From positions 62,001 through 126,000 of the forward strand of contig CAKRJH010000001.1 in assembly GCA_934351255.1 (NCBI GenBank): a DNA stretch of 64,000 nt, read 5' to 3'. The translations under genes and the position numbers were made by a program. The notes under the pieces are model-generated. The model saw only the letters and a program-made list of their open reading frames with translations, had not been told where the DNA came from and searched no databases. Positions 28,842 to 37,194 of the stretch are shown piece by piece. The stretch is from an uncultured Lachnospiraceae bacterium. GTDB taxonomy: Bacteria; Bacillota; Clostridia; Lachnospirales; Lachnospiraceae. Within the stretch, counting starts at the first letter, position 1, and the number at the start of each line of letters is the position of its first letter.

Positions 28842-29171
28842 GATGAAATCGAATATTGCCGCTGCCGGTATTTGGTCGATTTCAGAAATTATTTGCATTA
28901 AAAAAGGCTGCCTCGTTGACAGCCCACAAAAGGAGAAGGTATGAAAAAAATAATCTAGTACATCAAGCATTTCATTTACTTGATACTGGTATTATAATGT
29001 GGAGATATGAACCTGAAATGATTAAGTTGTAAAGAAATTGTGAACAAGCAAAACGAATATGCAACAAATCGGCTGGATTTCGCCGATTTCGTCATGTAAA
29101 ATAACAAAGTTTTTGGCGAAAATGTTCAAAGGAACCCGAAAAAAACATTTTTTATTCTGTAAAATCGCTTA
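28842..29171. other. Non-coding gap between the GLUG paralogues
   Basis: No gene is supported here. GGCTG..CAGCC at ~28907-28925 reads as a small terminator-like hairpin only on the minus strand. AGGAGAAGG directly followed by ATG (28941) and a stop after five codons looks like a dead gene start. The part from ~29090 on resembles the region before surface protein A. Confidence 0.5.
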
Positions 29172-29200
29172 TTGTTTGGACTATGGCACGATGTTATAAT
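29172..29200 (+). promoter_or_regulatory. Promoter of second GLUG surface protein
   Basis: TTGTTT (29172-29177), 17-base spacer, consensus TATAAT (29195-29200); AAGGAGGAGG follows before the ATG at 29245. Confidence 0.6.
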
Positions 29201-29244
29201 GTACGGGATTCAAAGAGTTTTATGTACAAGGAGGAGGTCAAAAC

Positions 29245-32200
29245 ATGAACAAAAAAGTGATGTCTCTGGCTCTTTCGGCCGCAGTGACGTTTACCAGCAT
29301 CTTTGCCGGTACCGGAATCACTGCGTCTGCAGCGAAAGGAATCACCGGAGACGGTACGCAGGATGATCCATATGTGATCATGAACTATTCGGGGTTAAAG
29401 GAGTATAGTGATATTGTAAACTCCGCAGGAGAGGGCAGATTTTATGCCAAACTGGGTGCGGATATCACAGGATCAGCCAGCGATCCATTTACTTCTGTAG
29501 GAAGTAATGAAGAATATCGAATTCATTTTGATGGTAATGGAAAAACAATCCGCAACGTGAAAGTGAAGCAGAACAGTGACACGTCGTATGCAGGATTTTT
29601 CGGATATCTGGCAACTCTTGAAATTTCCAATGTAACCTTTGAGAACTGCAGCATTTCCGCTCCAAATGCACCTGCTACCGCTATGGTAGTGGGAGGACTT
29701 TATTCCAGCCATGGAGAGGTAAAGGATTTTCAGAAAGTGACAGTTAAGAATTGTTCCGTATCCGGTGGAAGCTATGTAGGTGGACTGATCGGTTCTATGG
29801 GAGAGGAGTATACAGGAAAGGGTGATTTATATTATTGCGTGGTTCAGGATTCTATGATCAGCGGTACCGGCAATAATATCGGAGGAATTGCCGGAGATAA
29901 CCTGTATCAGTTAACTGGATGTCAGGTTCTTAATAGTACCGTTCAGGGAACAGGAACTGCCTCCAAAAATATCGGTGGAATTGTGGGAAACAATAAAAAC
30001 GCCAAAATGTCTATTTCTGAAACGGAACGGGAAAACACCATCCAGGGGTGTACATTCTCCGGACAGGTTTCCGGCACAGAGAATGTCGGCGGCATTGCCG
30101 GAACGACCGTGACAGATATCATCCAGTGTAAGGTGATCCAGTCTACCGATAAGGATCTTCCTTCCAAGATCAGTGGTACTACCAATGTTGGTGGAGTTGT
30201 GGGAAGTACATACACAAAGAAGGTTTCTTCCTCCGCCAACAATGCAGAAGTTTCCGGCGGGACGAATGTCGGTGGTGTGGCAGGTGTCATCGGAGGCAGC
30301 GGAACCATCAGCAACAGCGATAACAGAGGAGCTGTCAAGGGAACTTCCAACGTCGGTGGTGTCTGCGGTGAGGGTCGTACCAGTGCCAAAGTGGATAAAT
30401 CTTCCAATGCCGGAAAGATTGAAGGCAAGAAGAATGTTGCCGGTATTGCCGGGCTGATCAATGACGCTCAGGGAGCGCTCACCGACAATACCAATAAGGC
30501 GACAGGTTCTGTAACCGGTGAGACAAATGTCGGAGGTATTGCAGGACTGGGTCAGGGTATGACGATGTCTGGCAATAAGAATCTGGCAGAAATCAATGGA
30601 CAGGACAAAGTCGGTGGACTGGTCGGAAGACTGGAAGCAACCGGTTCTATTGGAAATAATGCGACCAACAACATTAATGAAGGAAATGTCAACGGAACCA
30701 AGAGCATTGGTGGACTGGTTGGAGAGAACGAGTCCACATATCGTGCGGAATCCACAATTGATGACAATCAGAACTACGGAAAGGTTACCGGTAAAGAAGT
30801 GGTAGCCGGACTCGTCGGAAAGAATATTGGATCTTCACAGGACAGAAATTCCAACAGTACCGTAAAGAACTGTACCAATGCAGGAGATGTCTATGGTGAT
30901 GAGACCGTAGCAGGCTGTATCGGAACCAACAGCGGTAAGTCTGAAAATAATAAAAATACCGGAACTGTCTTTGTGAAATCAACGACCAACAATGCCAGTG
31001 GAACTATTGCCAAGGGGGAGGATTATAATCCAAACCGCCCGAATCAGACAATCAAGGGTACAGACACCGGCAGCACTTCCACAACCGAGCCGATCATCTC
31101 CGACGTCTCAGTAGGAGATGTTCTGATCGACAAGGATACTCCGGTTGACCCGGACAATGATCTGGTTCCTCCATATGGAAAGGGAGAGAACACCGTGACG
31201 GTGACAGCAGGAAATCTGTCTGTTGTCGTAGTACCTGCAGGAGCAGGAACAGTAAGTGTTGCAAGCATTGCCAAGGATCAGACAGGCCTTCTGGCGACTG
31301 CAGGGAGCGGCTACAGCTTCAGCGGCTGGGTGGTAGACGGCAAGTATGTATCCACCCAGACCCAGGCTCTCTTTGATACCTCCAAGGAGATCACCGTCTG
31401 TGCGGTATTCTATCAGACCGGTAAGAAAGATCCAAAGACAGACATTGAGAATTATGATCCAAATGCTACACCTGCACCGGGAGAGAGCGCAAGTCCGGCA
31501 CCGGGAGAGAGCGCAAGTCCGGCACCTGGTGAGAGTGCAAGTCCGGCACCTGGACAGAGTGCGAGTCCTGCACCTGGTGAGAGTGCAAGTCCGGCACCGG
31601 GACAGAGTGCGAGCCCTGCACCGGGCGGTGCTACTCCTCTGCCAAATACCACACCTGCTGCAGGCACGACCATTATCAATGAGACAACCGTGATCAATCA
31701 TTACGATACCGTGATCGCAGGAGTTCCTACCGGTTCTGCCATTGCCAGTGCCAAGGTATACGGCGTGACAGTTTCCGTTGTTCCTGCCGGTTCCGGTTCC
31801 ATTACCCTGACTGCCCTGGATACTGCCAAGGCTACGATGGGACTGACGGCTACACCGGCCGCAGGCTATACATTCTCACGCTGGATCGTCGATGGACGCG
31901 ATGCCGGAACAGCTGCCGCTTCCAGCTTTGCGATCCGTGAGGGAAGTTATATCACCGCAGTCTTTGAGAAATCTACTACCGTCACAGCCGCTTCCGGCAG
32001 TGTGGTGACAGGAACCGTCGTAAAGGATGGTACCTATATCTATGTGATCACCAATCCGGCCAAACATTACTGTAAGGTGATTGGTGTGGTTGCTTCCAAG
32101 AAGAAGACGATCAAGTCCATCAAGGTTCCGAATGCGATCAGAAAATCCGGCGTGAAGTACCGCGTCACAGCGATCGAGAAGAATGCATTCAAGGGACTGA

Positions 32201-32439
32201 AAAAGGTGACGAAGGCCACGATCAACACAAATGTGAAGACGATCGGTATCAAAGCATTCTACAACTGCAAGAAGTTGAAGAAAGTGACGATCCGTACGAA
32301 GAAGCTGACCAAGATCGGCAAGTTCGCATTCAAGAACATTCACAAGAAGGCCACGATCAAGGTTCCAAAGAAGAAGTTCAAGAAATATAAGAAGATGCTC
32401 AAGAAGAGCAAGGTAAGCAAGAAGACAAAGATCCGCTAA
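29245..32439 (+). CDS. GLUG-repeat surface protein B
   Basis: 1064 residues; tandem paralogue of surface protein A. The signal peptide region and first ~50 residues are nearly the same ('SAAVTFTSIFAGTGIT', 'DPYVIMNYSGLKEY'). GLUG motifs ('NVGGIAG', 'KVGGLVGRLE', 'VAGLVGKN') fill residues ~28-600. One InlB-B-like module is followed by a different stalk, six copies of 'APG(E/Q)SASP', and then a second InlB-like module ('GYTFSRWIVDGRDAG'). The Lys-rich LRR_5-like C-terminus is almost identical to that of A. No LPXTG. Gene B has its own promoter and terminator, so A and B can be expressed separately. Confidence 0.9.
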   Translation: MNKKVMSLALSAAVTFTSIFAGTGITASAAKGITGDGTQDDPYVIMNYSGLKEYSDIVNSAGEGRFYAKLGADITGSASDPFTSVGSNEEYRIHFDGNGKTIRNVKVKQNSDTSYAGFFGYLATLEISNVTFENCSISAPNAPATAMVVGGLYSSHGEVKDFQKVTVKNCSVSGGSYVGGLIGSMGEEYTGKGDLYYCVVQDSMISGTGNNIGGIAGDNLYQLTGCQVLNSTVQGTGTASKNIGGIVGNNKNAKMSISETERENTIQGCTFSGQVSGTENVGGIAGTTVTDIIQCKVIQSTDKDLPSKISGTTNVGGVVGSTYTKKVSSSANNAEVSGGTNVGGVAGVIGGSGTISNSDNRGAVKGTSNVGGVCGEGRTSAKVDKSSNAGKIEGKKNVAGIAGLINDAQGALTDNTNKATGSVTGETNVGGIAGLGQGMTMSGNKNLAEINGQDKVGGLVGRLEATGSIGNNATNNINEGNVNGTKSIGGLVGENESTYRAESTIDDNQNYGKVTGKEVVAGLVGKNIGSSQDRNSNSTVKNCTNAGDVYGDETVAGCIGTNSGKSENNKNTGTVFVKSTTNNASGTIAKGEDYNPNRPNQTIKGTDTGSTSTTEPIISDVSVGDVLIDKDTPVDPDNDLVPPYGKGENTVTVTAGNLSVVVVPAGAGTVSVASIAKDQTGLLATAGSGYSFSGWVVDGKYVSTQTQALFDTSKEITVCAVFYQTGKKDPKTDIENYDPNATPAPGESASPAPGESASPAPGESASPAPGQSASPAPGESASPAPGQSASPAPGGATPLPNTTPAAGTTIINETTVINHYDTVIAGVPTGSAIASAKVYGVTVSVVPAGSGSITLTALDTAKATMGLTATPAAGYTFSRWIVDGRDAGTAAASSFAIREGSYITAVFEKSTTVTAASGSVVTGTVVKDGTYIYVITNPAKHYCKVIGVVASKKKTIKSIKVPNAIRKSGVKYRVTAIEKNAFKGLKKVTKATINTNVKTIGIKAFYNCKKLKKVTIRTKKLTKIGKFAFKNIHKKATIKVPKKKFKKYKKMLKKSKVSKKTKIR
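31474..31617 (+). repeat. 24-bp in-frame tandem repeat, six copies
   Basis: Six 24-base units encode 'APGESASP' or 'APGQSASP', the stalk of surface protein B. It occupies the position that the 48-bp repeat occupies in protein A. Confidence 0.9.
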
Positions 32440-32461
32440 GTTTATACTAGCGTGAGACAGG

Positions 32462-32496
32462 ATGCCTCCGGGTAAGATACCCGGGGGCATTTTTTA
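32462..32496 (+). terminator. Terminator after surface protein B
   Basis: A 13-pair stem (ATGCCTCCGGGTA with TACCCGGGGGCAT, loop AGA) followed by six T. Confidence 0.93.
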
Positions 32497-32526
32497 CTTT
32501 ATAGGAAACCTCTCGTTTTGCATTCA

Positions 32527-32556
32527 TTGACAAGAAGAAATTACCAGTGTTATAGT
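32527..32556 (+). promoter_or_regulatory. Promoter of riboswitch-controlled surface operon
   Basis: Perfect TTGACA (32527-32532), 18-base spacer, TATAGT (32551-32556). Transcription should start near 32563, exactly at the 5' edge of the riboswitch. Confidence 0.78.
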
Positions 32557-32562
32557 CGGTAT

Positions 32563-32713
32563 TGGTAATAACAATTCGCCCGGTGTTGTCAATGAGGCAT
32601 TTAAGGGGAAGTTCGGTGAGAATCCGTCGCAACCACCATTACCGTATGCAGAGTCCGGTCTGATGCCGGACAGGCTGTGAAGTCGGGATACCTGCCGGGG
32701 AGAAGCGTTACTG
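32563..32713 (+). promoter_or_regulatory. Cobalamin riboswitch
   Basis: The core 'GGGGAAGTTCGGTGAGAATC' starting at ~32605 and the later B12 box 'AGTCGGGATACCTGCC' (32681-32696) match the conserved cobalamin riboswitch sequence (GGGAA..GGTG.AA.TCC ... AGYCRGRA.ACCTGCC). Between them are a 'GCAACCACCATTACCG' segment and a hairpin with GTCCGG/CCGGAC. Closing pairing is possible between 32564-32569 and 32707-32712. It sits 90 bases upstream of a small gene and a 1331-residue surface protein. No B12 synthesis or BtuFCD-like genes are nearby. Confidence 0.9.
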
Positions 32714-32735
32714 GTTTTACCAAGTGCTTTTGGGG

Positions 32736-32762
32736 CGGAGGATCTGTCTGAGGATCGCTCCG
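32736..32762 (+). promoter_or_regulatory. Possible expression-platform hairpin
   Basis: CGGAG-GATC pairs with GATC-G-CTCCG (nine pairs, one bulge). No T run follows, so it is not an intrinsic terminator. Control by access to the GGAGG site at 32791-32795 is possible but not shown. Confidence 0.4.
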
Positions 32763-32802
32763 GAAAGTCGTGGACTGAATGGAAAAGTACGGAGGCATAT
32801 CG

Positions 32803-33138
32803 ATGAGTAAATGGACGAAAGAGCAATGTATTGCTGCGCTGCAGGATAAGGCGCAGGAAACAGGACGTTTTCCGAAAAAATCTGATTTTGAGAGTTCTAT
32901 TGTCAATGTGATCAAGGGACATCTGGGCCCATGGCCCCGGGCATTGGAAGCCGCCGGGGTGAAGCCTGTCGATCCCGCACGTCTCCAACGCAAAAAAGAA
33001 AAACGACTTCGCGCACGGCAGAACCAGAAGAGGTATCGCCTGGAACACCCCAGACCAGGCCTGGCAAAGTGTGAGGAGTCTTTAGATACTCCTCGGAAAG
33101 AGGGTAACATTGAAGAAAACAACCAGAAAAACACTTAG
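32803..33138 (+). CDS. Small HNH_repeat-like (homing endonuclease-associated) basic protein
   Basis: 111 residues from ATG 32803, preceded by GGAGG with 7-base spacing; an earlier in-frame ATG at 32779 has no site. Residues ~2-50 match the pattern of the homing-endonuclease-associated repeat ('WTKEQCIAALQDKAQETGRF' then 'GPWPRALEAAGVKP'), a small helical module thought to bind DNA. The rest is basic ('RLQRKKEKRLRARQNQKRY'). No nuclease motif (HNH, GIY-YIG) is present, so it may be a DNA-binding regulator rather than an enzyme. Its end overlaps the following surface gene by 29 bases, and both lie behind the cobalamin riboswitch. Confidence 0.7.
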   Translation: MSKWTKEQCIAALQDKAQETGRFPKKSDFESSIVNVIKGHLGPWPRALEAAGVKPVDPARLQRKKEKRLRARQNQKRYRLEHPRPGLAKCEESLDTPRKEGNIEENNQKNT

Positions 33139-36100
33139 TTGTGTGCTGGCGTTCAGTATGGTGCTCGGGGGAATCCAGGCACCGTCACTGAGGGCTTCTG
33201 CCATGGAATGGGATGGCAGCACCACACAGGAACCGGAGCGCAAAGAGGGAGTTTATCAGATCTCCAACGCAGAGGAACTGGCCTGGTTTGCGGATCACGT
33301 CAATCAGACCGGCACCCAGACCGAAGCTCTGGTCAAGGACAATGCGGTTCTGACCGACGACATTGATCTGGGAGGCAAGTCCTGGACACCGATCGGCTGG
33401 AACAGCAGCGGGTACATCACGTACAGTTACGGCGGTACGTTTGATGGACAGGGGCACACCATTTCCAATCTGAAGATTGATACGACAAGTAACAATCAGG
33501 GATTGTTCGGAATGGTCAGCGGTGCTACGATCGAAAATGTCAATCTGCAGGCTTCCATTAAGACATCTTCCAATATCGCCGGCGGCATCGTGGGAAGAGC
33601 GACGTCTGTGACGATCCAAAACTGTGGAGTACAGGGAAGCGTCCAGACCGGCACGGGCAGAAGTGCCTATGCGGGTGGTATCATCGGAAATGCCACTTTG
33701 GCCGGAGTGAAGATTGAGGATTGTATGAATGCGGCATCGGTCACCGGAACGTATGCGGGCGGTATTGCCGGCTACATCAGCAAGAAGACGACCGTGGCAG
33801 GATGCTATAACAAGGGAACGATTCAGGGAAAGACCAGAACCGGTGGTATCGGAGGACAGATTTCTCCGGGTACGATCAGTGACTGTTACAATATCGGTAC
33901 GGCACAGAACGGATTGCTTGGTTTCACCGCCGCGACAGTGACCAACTGCTATTATCTGGAGTCTGCTTCGGATGCGGGCATTGGAGCCGGCGCAGCGAAG
34001 GGCAGTGAGAAGACGATCAGCAGTGCCGAACAGTTGTTAGAGGATCTGAACAGCAGCTCCACACCACATTATGTGGCCGATGAGAGCGGTATCAATGACG
34101 GCTATCCGATCCTGACCTGGCAGAAACCGGCACAGGCTCAGAGCGTACCGGTCAGCGCTGTGACGGTGACAGGAAGTGGAATCACCGGAACGACATTGTA
34201 TGCGCAGGCTCAGGGCAAGAACGGGGAGGAGGCGACCAATGTCTCTTACCAGTGGTATGTATCGGAGGACGGCGAACAGTTTGCGGAGATCGCCGATGCC
34301 TCCTGGGCGAATTTTGCGATTCCGGATGAGCTGGACTATGTGGGGCGTTATCTGAAAGTGACAGCCCGCGGCGAGGCGGATTCCAGTGCGGACAAGATCG
34401 TGGGACCGATCGGAATCTCGGATGCCCTGCAGGATACGGTGGATGCCGAGGCCGTGCAGAAGGCCAAAGAGGATCTGACGATCGACAATACCGTGATCCG
34501 CAAGCCGTCTGATCTGGTGCTTCCATCGGAAGTGGATGGATGCCGGATCCGCTGGGAATCCAGCGATGAGACGGTGATCGACAGCGAGGGACAGGTGACT
34601 CTGCCGGAGAAAAACATTGTGACAGTCACTCTGACTGCCGTGATCTCCAGCGGACGCATGACGCAGACGAAGGAATTTACCGTGGATGTTTGGTCTGAAA
34701 ATGTGGACAGCAATGTCTATCTGGCGCAGATCCTGAAGTCTCTGGAGTGGAGTTTCTCTTCGCTGCAGCCGGTCTACGGAACAGATACCAACATGATCGC
34801 CAAGATGAAGCAGCTTCTGACGAAGAAGGGCTATGACGGCGTGACGGTGACGATCCGGGATACCGAAGATGCCGGTCTGGTCTCTGCCAATGGAAAGATT
34901 ACCTATCCTGTATTGCCACAGGAGGGCAGCTTTGCGCAGGGACGTCAGGTCGCTGTGACATTCTGTCTGCAGGTGGGACAGGACAAGGTGACATATCCAC
35001 AGGAGAGCAGATCACTTCTGATCCCATGGGATACCACAGAGATTCTGAATAACCTTGAGCAGGCGGCGGATGCCATGCTGACCGAGGCGCGCATCTGCGG
35101 AGAGGAAAGTTTTGATGCGGTTTCTTCTGACCTGAACCTGCCATCCTATATTGCAGGGGACAAGTATTCGTATGGACAGATCACGTGGACTTCTTCCGAT
35201 GAGACATATCTCAAGATCAGTGATGAGAAGCGCACGGGAAGTGCGGATGCGTATTATGAGGATTATGTGGGAAAAGTATATCGTGACGCACAGGAGCATG
35301 AGGTGACATTGACGGCAGTGATCGTCAATCCATCGACGGATGTGACTGTGACCAGAACATTTCATGTGGTACTCACACCATTGTCACAGGAAGAACTGGA
35401 TACGACCAAAGAGACGATGCAGAAACTCCTGGACTGCTATACGGTCGACAAACTGCAGGATTTTGCCACAAAGGAGACACTGGATGCACAGGCGGTCACC
35501 CATGACATCCAGCTTGTGATCCCGAAAAAAGTGGTGAGCGCAGCCGAACGCGAAGAACTCGGCTACGGCCCATACTGGGATTACTGGAACTACCGGTTCA
35601 CGGCAGAGAGCAGCGATGAGGATGTCATTGATATTAACAGCTTCCGTGCGTATGTATACCGTCCGGTCGGAGAGGATGCATCTGCGGACCGCAGTGTGGA
35701 TATCACGGTGACGATGACCAGCAAGGCCAATCCCAATCTCGCCGTACATAAGACGATCACCGTGACAGTGAAGCATCTGTCGCAGGCGGAGCTGGATCAG
35801 GCGGTGGCCAGAATGTCTGTGGCCAGAGCAGCCTATGTGGATGGTCTTCTGGGAGCCAATGAGGATGCAGCTATCGTGATCGACAAGCTGACACCATATC
35901 AGGAGATTCAGATCGATGCACAGGGACAGGTGCACTATGCATATGACCGCACCCAGCTTGACAATCAGTCCATCTGTGTCGATGAGATTCCGGGATGGGA
36001 GGATCAGGAGGCTTACCGTACCTATCATTCCAGCGATCCATCGATTCTGGATCATGAGACACTGAATCTGAAAAAAGTACCGGCGCGCAATATGATCGTC

Positions 36101-37105
36101 AAGATCGAGAGTGTTCTGACCGACGAGGTGCTCGGAGGTTACTATGAGAAATTCCGCGATCAGGCCGGATATGATCAGGAGACACTTGCCAAGCTGGCAC
36201 AGCTCTATAAGCAGAAGGCATCAGCCTATGTTCTGGTGCTGGGCGAGGGCATGTATGATGAGGAGTATGCGGCACAGGATCCACAGGTAAAAGCTGAGAA
36301 TTATGAGAAGCTGGTCAGGGAGTATCAGAAGGAGAATGAGCAGCCGGAGCCTACGATCGAACCGACTGTAGAGCCAACCGTGGAGCCGAGCGCAGAGCCA
36401 AGTGTGGCACCAAGCACAGAGCCAAGCGTGGCACCAAGTCAGGAGCCAAGTGTGGCACCAAGCCAGGAGCCAAGTGCAGAACCAAGCACAGAACCAAGTG
36501 CCGAGCCAAGCACAGAGCCAGGCGGGACACCGAGCCAGGAACCAACTGTGGAGCCGAGCACAGAGCCAAGTCAGGTGCCTGCCCCGGTACCGACACTTCC
36601 GGCCGCTTCCGGTACTCCGGCCGCACCGACGCTCACTCCGGCATCTTCCGGTGTCATTACCGGGCCGTCCGTGAACAGTCTGGCCCAGGGAGATGTATTT
36701 ACGGCGGGATGTTTTGTCTATCAGGTGACAGCACTTGCAGGCAAAAAGACAGGAACTGTCTGCCTGACCGGACTGAGCGCAAGTGGTAAAAAATCTCATT
36801 ATCTGAGTGTTCCGCAGAGCATTGTGGCAGCAGATGGAAAAACATACCGTGTGACGGAACTGGGCAAGGCAGTCTTCAAGAATACCGGGGTTCGTGGTGT
36901 CTACCTGAACAAGTACATCCGGATCATCCCAAGGAAGGCGTTTGCAGGCTGTAAATCCCTGAAGATGCTGAGCCTGCGCAACAGACTGAAGATGGCAGCC
37001 AAGGGGGCATTTAAGGGTTGTAAGAAAAAGATCCGGGTGGAAGGAACTGCCCGCAAAGCAAACATTAAAACGCTCAAAAGATCAGGATATAAGAAATTTC
37101 GTTAG
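33110..37105 (+). CDS. Surface protein C, cobalamin-riboswitch controlled
   Basis: 1331 residues from TTG 33110, preceded by GAGGG with 5-base spacing, inside the end of the upstream small gene; translation is probably coupled. The signal peptide 'KTLSCVLAFSMVLGGIQAP' leads to GLUG repeats (~80-270: 'YAGGIIGNA', 'YAGGIAGYIS', 'TGGIGGQIS'). Several Ig-like modules follow (~340-1020), including ones resembling the atrophied Big_2 type ('IRWESSDETVIDSEGQVTLP'). A coiled or helical stretch and an 'EPSTEPSVAPSQ' stalk (~1080-1165) precede the Lys/Arg-rich LRR_5-like C-terminus ('VYLNKYIRIIPRKAFAGCKS'). No LPXTG. Control by cobalamin suggests a role in corrinoid or nutrient capture, or in a surface switch; the binding partner is unknown. 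Confidence 0.87.
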   Translation: MKKTTRKTLSCVLAFSMVLGGIQAPSLRASAMEWDGSTTQEPERKEGVYQISNAEELAWFADHVNQTGTQTEALVKDNAVLTDDIDLGGKSWTPIGWNSSGYITYSYGGTFDGQGHTISNLKIDTTSNNQGLFGMVSGATIENVNLQASIKTSSNIAGGIVGRATSVTIQNCGVQGSVQTGTGRSAYAGGIIGNATLAGVKIEDCMNAASVTGTYAGGIAGYISKKTTVAGCYNKGTIQGKTRTGGIGGQISPGTISDCYNIGTAQNGLLGFTAATVTNCYYLESASDAGIGAGAAKGSEKTISSAEQLLEDLNSSSTPHYVADESGINDGYPILTWQKPAQAQSVPVSAVTVTGSGITGTTLYAQAQGKNGEEATNVSYQWYVSEDGEQFAEIADASWANFAIPDELDYVGRYLKVTARGEADSSADKIVGPIGISDALQDTVDAEAVQKAKEDLTIDNTVIRKPSDLVLPSEVDGCRIRWESSDETVIDSEGQVTLPEKNIVTVTLTAVISSGRMTQTKEFTVDVWSENVDSNVYLAQILKSLEWSFSSLQPVYGTDTNMIAKMKQLLTKKGYDGVTVTIRDTEDAGLVSANGKITYPVLPQEGSFAQGRQVAVTFCLQVGQDKVTYPQESRSLLIPWDTTEILNNLEQAADAMLTEARICGEESFDAVSSDLNLPSYIAGDKYSYGQITWTSSDETYLKISDEKRTGSADAYYEDYVGKVYRDAQEHEVTLTAVIVNPSTDVTVTRTFHVVLTPLSQEELDTTKETMQKLLDCYTVDKLQDFATKETLDAQAVTHDIQLVIPKKVVSAAEREELGYGPYWDYWNYRFTAESSDEDVIDINSFRAYVYRPVGEDASADRSVDITVTMTSKANPNLAVHKTITVTVKHLSQAELDQAVARMSVARAAYVDGLLGANEDAAIVIDKLTPYQEIQIDAQGQVHYAYDRTQLDNQSICVDEIPGWEDQEAYRTYHSSDPSILDHETLNLKKVPARNMIVKIESVLTDEVLGGYYEKFRDQAGYDQETLAKLAQLYKQKASAYVLVLGEGMYDEEYAAQDPQVKAENYEKLVREYQKENEQPEPTIEPTVEPTVEPSAEPSVAPSTEPSVAPSQEPSVAPSQEPSAEPSTEPSAEPSTEPGGTPSQEPTVEPSTEPSQVPAPVPTLPAASGTPAAPTLTPASSGVITGPSVNSLAQGDVFTAGCFVYQVTALAGKKTGTVCLTGLSASGKKSHYLSVPQSIVAADGKTYRVTELGKAVFKNTGVRGVYLNKYIRIIPRKAFAGCKSLKMLSLRNRLKMAAKGAFKGCKKKIRVEGTARKANIKTLKRSGYKKFR
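36346..36600 (+). repeat. Degenerate 12-bp Pro-stalk repeat
   Basis: About twenty degenerate 12-base units encode a '(E/A)P(S/T)x' stalk in surface protein C, again just before the basic C-terminal domain. Confidence 0.75.
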
Positions 37106-37194
37106 AATAGACTAACCTGGCGGCGGCTTGCGAAATCAGGCAAAGACTGCTACCATGATTGATATACTATATCAGAAGAGCGGAGGCGTTTGCC

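Noticed and set aside
28941..28958. Five-codon ORF after AGGAGAAGG
   Set aside because: Ribosome site is too close to the ATG and the frame is too short; more likely a dead gene start.
32803..33138. Mobile intron or homing endonuclease
   Set aside because: Only the associated repeat is seen; no HNH, GIY-YIG or LAGLIDADG motif and no intron-like ends.
3512..37105. Sortase-anchored surface proteins
   Set aside because: None of the surface proteins has LPXTG, NPQTN or a C-terminal helix with basic tail.
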